Of a stretch of 64,000 nucleotides of DNA, positions 50,642 through 59,484 are shown piece by piece; the first letter of the stretch is position 1; each line of letters starts with the position of its first letter. The DNA is taken from positions 3,479,001 through 3,543,000 of the forward strand of contig NZ_JAJOMY010000001.1 in the NCBI RefSeq assembly GCF_024699945.1, read 5' to 3'. The stretch comes from Phenylobacterium sp. J426 (GTDB lineage Bacteria; Pseudomonadota; Alphaproteobacteria; Caulobacterales; Caulobacteraceae). Made by a program: the position numbers and the translations under genes. Under the pieces are notes generated by a model that was given only the letters and a program-made list of their open reading frames with translations, did not search any database and was not told the origin of the DNA.

Positions 50642-51286
50642 GTGAGAAAAGGGCTGCGGAGAACGGCTCAGACGCCAAGGGCCTGGCAACGCATGCTGTC
50701 GGGCCGTCGGCTGGACCTCTTGGATCCCTCGCCGCTCGACATCGAGATCGAGGATATCGCGCACGGCCTGGCCCGCGTCGCCCGCTGGAACGGCCAGACG
50801 GTCGGCGAACACGCCTTCTCCGTGGCCCAGCACTCCGTGGTGGTCGAGGAGATCGTCGCTCACATCCAGCCCGACGTCGAACCCCGGTGGCGGCTGGCGG
50901 CCCTCCTGCACGACGCCTCCGAATACGTGATCGGCGACATGATCAGCCCCTTCAAGGCGGCTCTGGGCATGGACTACAAGCTGTTCGAGGAGCGGCTGGA
51001 GAACGCCATCCACGTCCGCTTCGGCCTGCCCGCCAAGACACCGGTCGCGATCAAGAAGCTGATCAAGCAGGCGGACCGCGCCTGCGCCTTCTTCGAGGCC
51101 ACCCAGCTGGCTGGCTTCAGCCACGACGAGGCGCTGGACTTCTTCGGCGCGCCGCCCGCGGGCTACACGCTGAAGATCGATCCCCAGGCGCCGTTCGACG
51201 CCCAGGCTCGCTACCTGCAACGCTTCGAGGTGCTGTCCGAGGCGGCGGGCTACCGTCCGCACGCCCAGGCGTTCGACACCGAATGA
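50642..51286 (+). CDS. HD-domain phosphohydrolase (YfbR-like)
   Basis: 214 residues starting at GTG 50642, nine bases after GGAGGT. HD-superfamily metal ligands are visible in HAFSVAQHSVVVEEI (first His) and WRLAALLHDASEYVIGDM (His-Asp), with a further Asp in IKQADRACAFFEATQ. The nearest characterised type is YfbR-like 5'-nucleotidase. The stop overlaps the NUDIX regulator start (ATGA). Proximity to an NrtR-like regulator makes a role in nucleotide or NAD turnover plausible. Confidence 0.88.
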   Translation: MRKGLRRTAQTPRAWQRMLSGRRLDLLDPSPLDIEIEDIAHGLARVARWNGQTVGEHAFSVAQHSVVVEEIVAHIQPDVEPRWRLAALLHDASEYVIGDMISPFKAALGMDYKLFEERLENAIHVRFGLPAKTPVAIKKLIKQADRACAFFEATQLAGFSHDEALDFFGAPPAGYTLKIDPQAPFDAQARYLQRFEVLSEAAGYRPHAQAFDTE

Positions 51287-52263
51287 GCGCGGGATCGAGC
51301 ATGGTGGTCATCGGCCTGTCGGCGGTGGTGGTGGCCATCCGCGACGGCGAGGCCGTGGTGCTCACCGTCCGCCACGGCGCGGCCGGAGCCGAGGACGTCG
51401 GCCTGCCCTTCGGCCCGTTCGACCCCGAAGGGCACCGCACCTTCGAACTCGCGATGCGGGCCTTCGTCACCGAGCAGACCCGGTTCGACCTGGGCTACGT
51501 CGAGCAACTCTACACCTTCGGCGACAAGGGCCGAGACGCCCCCCTCGCCGACGTGGGCCTGCCCGGCGGAGACGGCGCTCCGGCGCGGGTCATCTCGGTC
51601 GGCTACCTGGCGCTGGCGCCCGCAGCGGTGGACACCCACTTCCAGGGCAGCGCCTGGCGGCCGTGGACGCGGTTCTTTCCCTGGGAGGACTGGCGCCACG
51701 GTCGGCCGGCGGCGCTCCAGGCCCTGGAGCCGGCCCTGCGCGCCTGGGCCGCCGGCGGCCCCCAGCGCCTGGCCCGCGTCCGGCTGCTGTTCGCCCTGGA
51801 CGAGGCTCCGTGGAACGAAGAGCGGGTGCTGGAGCGCTACGAACTGCTCTACGAGGCCGGGCTCGTGCAGGAGGCGGCGCGCGATCGCGGCGAGCCCTCG
51901 CCCGCGCGCGACGAAGCGCTGAAGGCGGCGCAAGGCGAGCCGATGATCTCCGACCACCGCCGGATCCTGGCCACGGCCCTGGGGCGGCTCAGGGGCAAGC
52001 TCAAGTACCGCCCGGTGGTGTTCGAACTTACCCCCGAAGCCTTCACCCTGTCGGCCCTGCAGCGGACCGTGGAGGCCATCGCCGGCGTGCCGCTGCACAA
52101 GCAGAACTTCCGCCGGGCCCTGGAACGGGCCGAACTCGTCGAGGGCCTGGGCCGCCTGGACGCCGACACGGGCGGCCGCCCGGCCGAGCTGTTCCGGTTC
52201 CGTCGCGAGGTGCTGGACGCGCGCCCGGTCTCCGGGCTCAGCCTGCCCCTGTTGCGCGATTAG
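51283..52263 (+). CDS. NUDIX-like transcriptional regulator (NrtR type)
   Basis: 326 residues. The N-terminal NUDIX-fold domain (VVIGLSAVVVAIRDGEAVVL, LYTFGDKGRDAP) lacks a clear catalytic NUDIX box. The C-terminal winged helix (LTPEAFTLSALQRTVEAIAG, VPLHKQNFRRALERAELVEG) is characteristic of NrtR regulators, which sense ADP-ribose and repress NAD metabolism genes. The central segment (about 150-215) is longer than in short NrtR proteins. Translationally coupled to the HD phosphohydrolase. Confidence 0.87.
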   Translation: MSAGSSMVVIGLSAVVVAIRDGEAVVLTVRHGAAGAEDVGLPFGPFDPEGHRTFELAMRAFVTEQTRFDLGYVEQLYTFGDKGRDAPLADVGLPGGDGAPARVISVGYLALAPAAVDTHFQGSAWRPWTRFFPWEDWRHGRPAALQALEPALRAWAAGGPQRLARVRLLFALDEAPWNEERVLERYELLYEAGLVQEAARDRGEPSPARDEALKAAQGEPMISDHRRILATALGRLRGKLKYRPVVFELTPEAFTLSALQRTVEAIAGVPLHKQNFRRALERAELVEGLGRLDADTGGRPAELFRFRREVLDARPVSGLSLPLLRD

Positions 52264-53178
52264 GCCGCTTCGTCGAGCTTCGCGGGCGCCGCCGCGGCCC
52301 GTCGCGCCTCCCAATCCGCCTTCAGCTTCGCGCTGGTGTCGCGGCTGCCGTCCGGGCTCCAGCCCGGCGGGCCGAACACCCAGCCCAGGATGTGCCGCGG
52401 CTGCCGGGCGATGTCCTGCGCCATCCCGATCCACTCGTGGAACGCCACCCGGACGATGTTGAAGGTGCCGAGGTTCTTCACGATCCCATAGCGGCACGGC
52501 TCCTCGTCCAGCTCGGGCTGGAAGGTGCCGAACAGGCGGTCCCAGACGATGAGGATCCCGGCGTAGTTGCGGTCGAGATAGCGGGGGTTGCGCGCGTGAT
52601 GCACCCGATGATGCGACGGGGTGTTGAACACCGCCTCGAACCAGCCGGGCATCCGGCGGATCGTCTCGGTGTGGATCCAGTACTGGTAGACGAGGCTGAT
52701 CCCCTTCTGGATGGCGATCATCGCCGGCGGGAAGCCGATGAAGGCCAAAGGCAGCCAGAGCAGCCAGGTGCCGGCCAGGCCCCCCCGTCCAGGTCTGCCG
52801 CAGCGCCGTCGACAGATTGTAGTGCTGGCTGGAATGGTGGTTGACGTGGCTGGCCCACCAGAACCGCCGCTCATGCGCGAGGCGGTGGAACCAGTAGTAG
52901 GTCAGGTCCTCCAGGAAGAAGATCGCCACCCAGGCCCAGACCGCCGTCATGGGGATATCGAACAGCCGGTACTGGTAGGCCCAGAGGCTCGCGCCCGCGA
53001 TCGCGCCGCCGAGGATGACGCCGGCGATGGTGGAGCCCAGGCCCATGCCCAGCGAGACGGCGGTGTCCTTGGCCTCGTAGTTCGCCCGCACCTTCCTCAG
53101 CCTGGCGAACACGATCTCCAGGATGATGGTGAGGATGAAGAACGGGGTCGCCAGCGTGACCGGGTCGATCGTCTTCAT
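52260..53178 (-). CDS. Sterol desaturase / fatty acid hydroxylase family protein, one frame break
   Basis: Integral-membrane di-iron enzyme. Histidine clusters are complete: YYWFHRLAHE (HxxxH), WWASHVNHHSSQHYN (HxxHH), TPSHHRVHHARNPRY (HxxHH). Membrane helices include TLATPFFILTIILEIVFARL and AVWAWVAIFFLEDLTYY. The frame breaks at a C7 run 52780-52786 (G7 in the gene): dropping one base joins RQTWTGG to LAGTWLLWLPLAFIGFPP and gives 305 residues. Start ATG 53178 overlaps the upstream stop (ATGA). It may hydroxylate a lipid, sterol-like molecule or carotenoid. Confidence 0.9.
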
Positions 53179-53564
53179 GCCGCCAGGTCCTTCGGCGGCC
53201 AGGCCGGCAGGTTGAGGAAGGCCTTGGGCGCGGCGATGTCGGCGAGGTCGACGCAGAGGCGGCCCTGTCGGAAGCTGGCCTGCAGCGCCTGCGCCCAGGG
53301 AATCTGGCGCGCCACATAGCCGTCGCCGAGGCGGCACAGCACCAGCGCCAGGCCGCCTGACTTGGCGAGCGCGCCCTGCCCGTCCGAAGCGACCCAGACG
53401 GCGTCGAGGCGGCGATCGGGGAACTCGTCTTCGAACAGCGCCCGCGCCTTCGAATCATCGAGCGGCCCGGCCGGCCGCGCGATCTTGGCCCATGCGGCCA
53501 GACCCACCAGCGCCGCCACGGCGAGCCCCGAGGCGAAGAGCTGGATGAAGAACGCCTCGCTCAA
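53175..53564 (-). CDS. Small membrane-anchored hypothetical protein
   Basis: 129 residues: one N-terminal transmembrane helix (FFIQLFASGLAVAALVGLAA, about residues 5-24), then a soluble domain with DDSKARALFEDEFPDRRLDA, VWVASDGQGALAKSGGLALV and LCVDLADIAAPKAFLNLPAW. No known domain. Coupled by ATGA to the sterol desaturase, so it is probably a partner or accessory of that enzyme; this pairing recurs in other Caulobacterales from memory of gene order, not checked. Confidence 0.75.
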   Translation of the reverse strand: MSEAFFIQLFASGLAVAALVGLAAWAKIARPAGPLDDSKARALFEDEFPDRRLDAVWVASDGQGALAKSGGLALVLCRLGDGYVARQIPWAQALQASFRQGRLCVDLADIAAPKAFLNLPAWPPKDLAA

Positions 53565-53625
53565 CCGCTTTCCTCCGTACCCCTTTTCGGACGAGCGTGG
53601 TCCTGGCGGAGCAAGCGGTCAAGAA

Positions 53626-53655
53626 GAAGCCCTCCCCGTCGCCGGGGAGGGCTTC
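53626..53655 (-). terminator. Intrinsic terminator after the OmpA-like porin gene
   Basis: Minus strand: thirteen-pair stem GAAGCCCTCCCCG with CGGGGAGGGCTTC, four-base loop, then TTCTTG. About 25 bases past the porin stop. Confidence 0.88.
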
Positions 53656-53680
53656 CTTGTGTCACATCAGGAAGGCGCCG

Positions 53681-54211
53681 CTAGAACTTGCGCGTGTAGG
53701 CCACGGACCAGACGTCGGCGTTTCCGCCGTCGAAGTCGTGGCGGGTCCAGTCGACGCGTACGCCGTTGACGCCGTCGAAGTGGTGCTGGGCGCCGACCCC
53801 GTAGTTCCAGGACTCGCCGTCGTCCGAAGCCGACACGCCCAGGGCCGAGCCCTTGATCTTGGTGGTGCCGTAGCCGAAGCGGGCGAACACGTCGGTGTTG
53901 GCGCTCACGGGCGCGAAGCCCACCACATAGGCGGCCAGCTGGTGCTTCAGCTCGACGTTCACGTTCGTGCCGCCGATGTTCACGTCGTCGTCGCGGACCC
54001 CGATGGCGGCCTCGCCCTCGACGCCGAGCCAGGAGTTGGCGCGGTAGCCGAGGCGGCCCTGCAGGGCGCCCAGATTCACGCCGTCGCCGTCCACGTGGGC
54101 GTAACCGGCGGTGGCGTACATGTTGCTGACCGGCGCCTGCTGCGCCTGGGCGATGGCGGGGACGGCGAAGGCGACGGCGGCGGCGGAAGCCGCGGCGAAG
54201 AGAGCTTTCAT
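53681..54211 (-). CDS. Outer-membrane beta-barrel protein (OmpA/Omp25-like)
   Basis: 176 residues with a signal peptide (MKALFAAASAAAVAFAVPAI, then AQAQQ) and an eight-strand barrel: YATAGYAHVDGDGVNLGALQ, GRLGYRANSWLGVEGEAAIG, LAAYVVGFAPVSANTDVFAR, FGYGTTKIKGS, and the C-terminal outer-membrane signature VWSVAYTRKF ending in Phe. Family members stabilise the outer membrane or form small pores. Start ATG 54211. Confidence 0.92.
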   Translation of the reverse strand: MKALFAAASAAAVAFAVPAIAQAQQAPVSNMYATAGYAHVDGDGVNLGALQGRLGYRANSWLGVEGEAAIGVRDDDVNIGGTNVNVELKHQLAAYVVGFAPVSANTDVFARFGYGTTKIKGSALGVSASDDGESWNYGVGAQHHFDGVNGVRVDWTRHDFDGGNADVWSVAYTRKF

Positions 54212-54418
54212 AGTTGGTACTCCACTCACGTTTTTTGTCTCAAGCTCCCCCGAGCCGGGTTTAGGTCGGCGTCAAACGCGGCCCGTCCCGGCCGGTTCTG
54301 TGGCGAAGCTTTGTTCACGGACGACCTGTGGCCTAGCGGCCACAGGGTGCGACCATGCCCCCGATGACCTCGGCGCCGGCCGTGCTATCAGTCGCGCCGC
54401 AAGTTCTGGGGAAGACGC

Positions 54419-55534
54419 ATGACCACCGCCGTGATCGCCGCCACCGGCCTCCACACACCCTCGGAGAGCCTGTCCAACGCCGAGCTGGTCGAGACCTTCA
54501 ACACCTATGTCGAGCGCTTCAACGCGGCCAACGCCGAGGCTATCGCCGCCGGCGAGGTCCAGGCGCTGACCCCCTCCTCCGCCGAGTTCATCGAGAAGGC
54601 GTCCGGCATCAAGTCGCGCTACGTGGTGAACAAGTCGGGGCTGGTCGATCCCGACCTGATGCGCCCGATCATCCCCGAGCGCTCGAACGAGGAGCTTTCG
54701 GTTCTGGCCGAGATCGCGGTCGAGGCGGCGAAGGACGCCCTGGCCCGCTGGGGCAAGCCGGCCTCAGAGATCGACGCCGTCATCTGCGCCGCCTCCAACA
54801 TGCAGCGCGCCTATCCCGCGATGGCCATCGAGGTGCAGCAGGCCCTCGGCATCGAGGGCTTCGCCTTCGACATGAACGTCGCGTGCTCCTCAGCGACCTT
54901 CGGCATCAAGACCGCCGCCGACTTCGTGGCGTCCGGCTCGGCCCGCGCCGTCCTGATGGTCAATCCGGAAATCTGTTCGGGCCACCTGAACTTCCGCGAT
55001 CGCGACAGCCACTTCATCTTCGGCGACGTGGCCACCGCCGTGATCGTCGAACGCGCCGACCAGGCGAGCGACGGATGGGAAATCCTCGGCGCCCGCCTGA
55101 AGACCCAGTTCTCCAACAACATCCGCAACAACTTCGGCTTCCTGAACCGGGCCGCGCCCGAAGGCGTCGGCCAGCCCGACAAGCTGTTCGTCCAGGAGGG
55201 CCGGAAGGTCTTCCGGGAGGTTGTGCCGATGGTCTCGGAGATGATCGTCGAGCACGCCGGCGATCTCGGCATCGACCCGACCGGGCTGAAGCGCCTGTGG
55301 CTCCACCAGGCCAACATCAACATGAACGAGCTGATCGGGAAGCGCGTGCTGGGCCGTGAGCCTCAGCCGGGCGAGAACGTCATCATCCTCGACGAGTACG
55401 CCAACACCTCGTCCGCCGGCTCGATCATCGCCTTCCACAAGGCCAACCAAGACTTCCAGCCGGGCGACACCGGCCTGATCTGCTCGTTCGGCGCCGGTTA
55501 CTCCGCCGGCACGGTGTTCGTCCGCAAGCGGTAG
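54419..55534 (+). CDS. Beta-ketoacyl-ACP synthase III family protein
   Basis: 371 residues of the thiolase fold. The catalytic triad is complete: Cys156 in MNVACSSATFG, His in LWLHQANINMN, Asn in DEYANTSSAGS. It is about 50 residues longer than FabH, with an insertion near residues 25-60 (YVERFNAANAEAIAAGEVQA). This makes it a FabH-like paralogue in a variant subfamily rather than the housekeeping FabH. The acyl starter is unknown. Monocistronic by spacing. Confidence 0.92.
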   Translation: MTTAVIAATGLHTPSESLSNAELVETFNTYVERFNAANAEAIAAGEVQALTPSSAEFIEKASGIKSRYVVNKSGLVDPDLMRPIIPERSNEELSVLAEIAVEAAKDALARWGKPASEIDAVICAASNMQRAYPAMAIEVQQALGIEGFAFDMNVACSSATFGIKTAADFVASGSARAVLMVNPEICSGHLNFRDRDSHFIFGDVATAVIVERADQASDGWEILGARLKTQFSNNIRNNFGFLNRAAPEGVGQPDKLFVQEGRKVFREVVPMVSEMIVEHAGDLGIDPTGLKRLWLHQANINMNELIGKRVLGREPQPGENVIILDEYANTSSAGSIIAFHKANQDFQPGDTGLICSFGAGYSAGTVFVRKR

Positions 55535-55569
55535 GGCTAGGCTCCCCGCAACCGAGGGGAGTCTATTCC

Positions 55570-57291
55570 ATGCGCAAGTTCTTCGCCCTGGCGGGAGTCG
55601 CCGCCGCCGCCGTGCTGGCCGGAGGCGCGAGCGCGCCCGCCTACGACCTGCTGATCCGCGGCGGCGACATCTACGATGGAACGGGCGCGGGCCCGGTCCG
55701 CGGCGACGTGGGCGTGAAGGGCGACCGGATCGTCTGCGTGGGAAGCTGCGCGTCCGGCGCCGCGAAGAAGACGCTCGACGCGCGGGGCCAGGCGGTCTCG
55801 CCCGGCTTCATCAACATGCTCTCCTGGTCGGTCGACAGCCTGATCCAGGACGGCCGCGGCCTGTCCGAGCTGAAGCAGGGCGTGACGCTCGAGGTGATGG
55901 GCGAAGGTTCGTCCATGGGGCCCTGGAGCGACGCCCAGAAGGCCGACGACGTTCGCCGGCAGGGCGACATCAAGTACGACGTGACCTGGACCACCCTCGA
56001 CGAATACCTCCGCCACCTCGAGAGGCGCGGCGTCTCCCTGAACGTGGCCTCGTTCGTCGGCGCCGAGACCGTCCGTGTGAACGTGTTGGGCGAGGACGAC
56101 GTAGACCCCACGCCCGAGCAGCTCCAGAGGATGCGCGCCCTCGTGGTGAAGGCCATGGAAGACGGCGCCATGGGCGTCGGCACGTCGCTGATCTACGCCT
56201 CAGGCAACTACGCGGAGACCGACGAGCTCGTGGCCCTGACCACCGAGGCGGGCCGCTGCGGCGGGATGTACATCAGCCACATGCGCTCGGAAGGGAACCG
56301 CCTGCTGGAGGCCATCGACGAGCTCATCGAGATTTCCCGCCGTTCGGGCGCGCCGGCCGAGATCTACCATCTCAAGGCCAGCGGCCGGGCGAACTGGGGC
56401 AAGCTGGACGCCGCCATCGCCAAGGTGGAGGCGGCCCGCGCCGAAGGCCTGCGGATCACCGCCGACATGTACACCTATCCGGCCGGCTCCACGGGCCTCG
56501 ACGCAGCCATGCCGGTGTGGGTCCAGGCCGGCGGCGTCGAGAAGTGGATCGGTCGCCTCCAGGATCCGGCGACGCGCGCCAGGGTGAAGGCCGAGATGCT
56601 GGCCGACGGGACCAGTTGGGAAAACCTGATGCGGCACGCGGGTCCCGAGGGGACGCTGCTGGTCGGCTTCAAGAACCCGAAGCTGAAGCCGCTTACCGGC
56701 AAGACGCTGGCGCAGGTCGCCAAGGACCGCGGCGTCAGCCCTCAGGACGCGGCCATCGACCTCGTCATCGAGGACGGCAGCCGGGTGCAGGTGGTCTATT
56801 TCCTGATGAGCGAGGAGAATGTCGCCCGCCAGACCGCCCTGCCCTGGATGAGCTTCGGGTCGGACGCCGAGGCCCAGGCGCCGGAGGGCCCGTTCCTGCT
56901 GTCGTCGACCCATCCGCGCGCCTACGGCAACTTCGCCCGCGTGCTCGCCAAGTACGTGCGCGACGAGAAACGGCTGACCCTGGCCGACGCGGTGCGCAAG
57001 CTGTCGGGCCAGCCGGCGCACAACCTGGGACTCCGGGAGCGGGGCCTGCTGAAGCCCGGCTACTTCGCCGATGTGGTCGTCTTTGATCCGGCGACGGTCC
57101 AGGACCACGCCACCTTCGAGAAGCCGCAGCAGCTGGCCACCGGCGTGAACCACGTCGTGGTCAACGGCGAGCTCGCCCTCGAGAACGGCGAGGCCACCCG
57201 GGCGAGGCCCGGCCGCGTCGTCCGCGGGCGCGGGTGGACGGGCTGGCCCGACGGGGGCTGTCGGGCCAGCGCCCGCGACTGGACCTGGTAG
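55570..57291 (+). CDS. D-aminoacylase-like amidohydrolase, metal-motif variant
   Basis: 573 residues with a signal peptide (MRKFFALAGVAAAAVLAGGA), so periplasmic. The fold is that of N-acyl-D-amino-acid deacylases: AYDLLIRGGDIYDGTG, GMYISHMRSEGNRLLEAIDE, APAEIYHLKASGRANW, LPWMSFGSDAEAQAPE and NLGLRERGLLKPGYFADVVV. The first metal motif normally reads PGFIDxHTH; here it is SPGFINMLSWS (residues 77-87), so the HxH pair is absent, and the cysteine ligand region reads MGEGSSMGP. Other ligands (His in ISHMR, His in IYHLK, Asp in GSDAE) remain. It may bind one metal or have a different activity. Confidence 0.88.
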   Translation: MRKFFALAGVAAAAVLAGGASAPAYDLLIRGGDIYDGTGAGPVRGDVGVKGDRIVCVGSCASGAAKKTLDARGQAVSPGFINMLSWSVDSLIQDGRGLSELKQGVTLEVMGEGSSMGPWSDAQKADDVRRQGDIKYDVTWTTLDEYLRHLERRGVSLNVASFVGAETVRVNVLGEDDVDPTPEQLQRMRALVVKAMEDGAMGVGTSLIYASGNYAETDELVALTTEAGRCGGMYISHMRSEGNRLLEAIDELIEISRRSGAPAEIYHLKASGRANWGKLDAAIAKVEAARAEGLRITADMYTYPAGSTGLDAAMPVWVQAGGVEKWIGRLQDPATRARVKAEMLADGTSWENLMRHAGPEGTLLVGFKNPKLKPLTGKTLAQVAKDRGVSPQDAAIDLVIEDGSRVQVVYFLMSEENVARQTALPWMSFGSDAEAQAPEGPFLLSSTHPRAYGNFARVLAKYVRDEKRLTLADAVRKLSGQPAHNLGLRERGLLKPGYFADVVVFDPATVQDHATFEKPQQLATGVNHVVVNGELALENGEATRARPGRVVRGRGWTGWPDGGCRASARDWTW

Positions 57292-57336
57292 GCCGAAGCG
57301 GCCGTTCGCGCGTTGAGGCTCCCTGCGGAGTGCTGG

Positions 57337-57930
57337 ATGCGCGAGAACGGCCCCAACGACCTGACCGGACTGCTGGACGAATTGCAGCGCGCCGCCGATG
57401 ACAACGGCGCCAAGCTCTCGGTCGGCGAGATCCTGGAGGCGATCGGGAAGCGGTCGTTCGGTCCGTTGCTGCTGCTCGGCGGACTGTTGGGCATGACCCC
57501 CGTCGCCGCCGTGCCGAGCGCTCCGACGATCATCGCCGTCCTCACGCTCCTCGTTTCTGTCCAGCTGCTGCTCGGCCGCGAAACCATCTGGATCCCCCGC
57601 GTCCTCGAGAAGCTCTCCGTCAAGGCGGATCGCGTCCGCACGGCGGTGAAGATCAGCCGCAAGCCGGCCCGCGTCGTCGATCGCCTGGTGCGGCCGCGCC
57701 TGCTGACGCTGACCCGTCCGATCACCGATCGGATCGTGGCCGGCGTGTGCGCGCTGATCGCGCTCTGCGTGCCGCCGCTGGAGTTCCTGCCGTTCGTGGC
57801 GTTCGTGCCTTCGCTCGCGATCGCGGCGATCGGCCTGGGTCTTCTGGCCCGCGACGGCCTGCTGGTGCTGATCGCCCTTGCGGTCAGCTCCGGCGCCCTC
57901 GGACTGCTCGCCTGGAACCTGCTCCTCTAG
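57337..57930 (+). CDS. ExoD-family exopolysaccharide synthesis membrane protein
   Basis: 197 residues. The ExoD pattern is clear: LDELQRAADDNGAKLSVGEI, LEAIGKRSFGPLLLLGGLLG, MTPVAAVPSAPTIIAVLTLL, WIPRVLEKLSV and several membrane helices to the end (VAGVCALIALCVPPLEFLPF, LALAVSSGALGLLAWNLLL in outline). In rhizobia exoD is needed for exopolysaccharide and alkaline tolerance. Start ATG 57337; a further in-frame start at 57313 is less likely. It overlaps the convergent glycosidase by 4 bp. Confidence 0.88.
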   Translation: MRENGPNDLTGLLDELQRAADDNGAKLSVGEILEAIGKRSFGPLLLLGGLLGMTPVAAVPSAPTIIAVLTLLVSVQLLLGRETIWIPRVLEKLSVKADRVRTAVKISRKPARVVDRLVRPRLLTLTRPITDRIVAGVCALIALCVPPLEFLPFVAFVPSLAIAAIGLGLLARDGLLVLIALAVSSGALGLLAWNLLL

Positions 57931-59174
57931 GCCCAGTCCGCGTCGGGCCGCATCTTGAGCTCCCGCGCCGCCACGCGAATATCCTCCAGATCCACGGGAT
58001 CACTCAGGGGATCGGCGTCCAGCCGGGTGACGCGGTTCAGGCGCTTCTGCCAGCGGCGCAGCTCGTCGCAGTAGGCCTTGACCGGGATGCGGCGCAGGTC
58101 GCCGTCCTCTTCGATCAGGTCGCACAGCCCGTTGTGGACCCAGATGCCCTTGTGCCAGTCGGGCATGTCCACGGCCGGGAACAGGCAGACGCCGTGCAGA
58201 TCGATGCCCATGTCCACCGCCGCCAGCCCCTCCTGGACCACGTCGCGCAGCCAGTGGTGGCGGCCTTCCTCGAGCCCGCTGGTCTCGGCCACGATCATCG
58301 GCCGTCGGTAGCGCTCGTAGGCGAACTTCAGGAGGTCGCAGAGCGGCACGATGCGGTCGTCGTCGCGCGGCAACGCGGCGTGCGGCCCGTGGGCGCGGTA
58401 CTCCATCTGGCCGAACGAGTAGCAATTGACCCCAAGGATATCGAGGACGTCCGGCGCGCCGCCCAGCTCCGGATTGCGCTTCCCCGCCAGGATGTCCCAG
58501 GCGACGAAGGTGTCGTCGTACGTCTCCTTCCAGGCCGCCGCGGCCAGGTCGGGTCGGTCCCGCGGCGCCACGACGTTCACCAGCGGATCGATGTGCACCA
58601 TGCGCGCGGCGGGACAGACCTTACGGATCGCCTGCACGGCGGCGATGTCGGCGGCGCAGAGGCGCTTGCGGAAGTCGAAGCGGCGTTCCCGGCTGTCGCC
58701 CCACGGCGCGGTCCAGGCCCATTCGCCGCCGCAGAAGCTGAAGAAGGTGATCTCGTTGATCGGCGTGAAGAAGTGGGGCGCCGGCAGGCGGGGGACCACG
58801 TGCTCGGCCAGCGCGCGGGCATAGTCGGCGAACCGCGGCACGAAGTCCGGCCCGAAGGGGTCTAAGTCGTCCGGATAGCCATAGTGGCAGAGGTCCCAGA
58901 TCGGCAGGACGTGCTGAGCGTGCATCGCCTCGATCAGCGGCTCGATCGTCGAGAAGTCGTAGACGCCACCGCCCCGGTCGATGAAAGGCCACGGCGCACC
59001 CTCGCGTGCGACGCCGATGCCCAGATGCCGCAGGAAGGCATAGTCCTCCTGGGCATGCTCCCGATGGCGCGTTTCGGCGACCAGGTCGCGACGCCCGCGA
59101 TCCTTCCAGACGAAGGTCGAGCACTCGAAACCGGACAGGAAAAAGGTCGGGAAGATCCCGTTGGCGACGGCCAT
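57927..59174 (-). CDS. GH1-like beta-glycosidase
   Basis: 415 residues with a TIM-barrel of clan GH-A. The acid/base glutamate is in FFTPINEITFFSFCG and the nucleophile glutamate in RPMIVAETSGLEEG, with LGVNCYSFGQMEYR between. It is cytoplasmic (no signal) and about 40 residues shorter than typical GH1 beta-glucosidases, with a C-terminus (NRVTRLDADPLSDPVDLEDI) unlike them, so it may be a divergent subgroup. Substrate unknown, probably a beta-glucoside. Converges with the ExoD gene. Confidence 0.85.
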   Translation of the reverse strand: MAVANGIFPTFFLSGFECSTFVWKDRGRRDLVAETRHREHAQEDYAFLRHLGIGVAREGAPWPFIDRGGGVYDFSTIEPLIEAMHAQHVLPIWDLCHYGYPDDLDPFGPDFVPRFADYARALAEHVVPRLPAPHFFTPINEITFFSFCGGEWAWTAPWGDSRERRFDFRKRLCAADIAAVQAIRKVCPAARMVHIDPLVNVVAPRDRPDLAAAAWKETYDDTFVAWDILAGKRNPELGGAPDVLDILGVNCYSFGQMEYRAHGPHAALPRDDDRIVPLCDLLKFAYERYRRPMIVAETSGLEEGRHHWLRDVVQEGLAAVDMGIDLHGVCLFPAVDMPDWHKGIWVHNGLCDLIEEDGDLRRIPVKAYCDELRRWQKRLNRVTRLDADPLSDPVDLEDIRVAARELKMRPDADWA

Positions 59175-59212
59175 GCAGGCCTAACCAGGGACGAGCTTCG
59201 CCGTTCCCGCCC

Positions 59213-59404
59213 CTATCTCACCAGCCACAGGATGCCGCCGACGATCAGCGTCCAAAGCGCCGCCGATCCCAGCACCGCGATGGCGAGGCCGGCGAGCCGC
59301 GCCCAGCGCAGCCGCACCCGCGGCCGACGAGGCAGCTCCACGATCGGTACGGGCGGCGGCAGGACGGCGGCGCGCGCCCGCGCTGGGCGCAGGTCGAAAA
59401 CCAT
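59213..59404 (-). CDS. Small single-pass membrane protein
   Basis: 63 residues with a basic, proline-rich head (VFDLRPARARAAVLPPPVP, RPRVRLRWARLAG) and one transmembrane helix at the C-terminus (LAIAVLGSAALWTLIVGGIL). Codon use fits the neighbourhood, and the positive-inside pattern is convincing. No family recognised. Other frames over the same bases look like shadows. Confidence 0.5.
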   Translation of the reverse strand: MVFDLRPARARAAVLPPPVPIVELPRRPRVRLRWARLAGLAIAVLGSAALWTLIVGGILWLVR

Positions 59405-59484
59405 GGCCGGACGCTAGCGAGTAGACCGCCCAAGCTCTACCGTAGGCCTACCCATTTCGTCGCAGCGCCGGCGGGATTGGTCGC

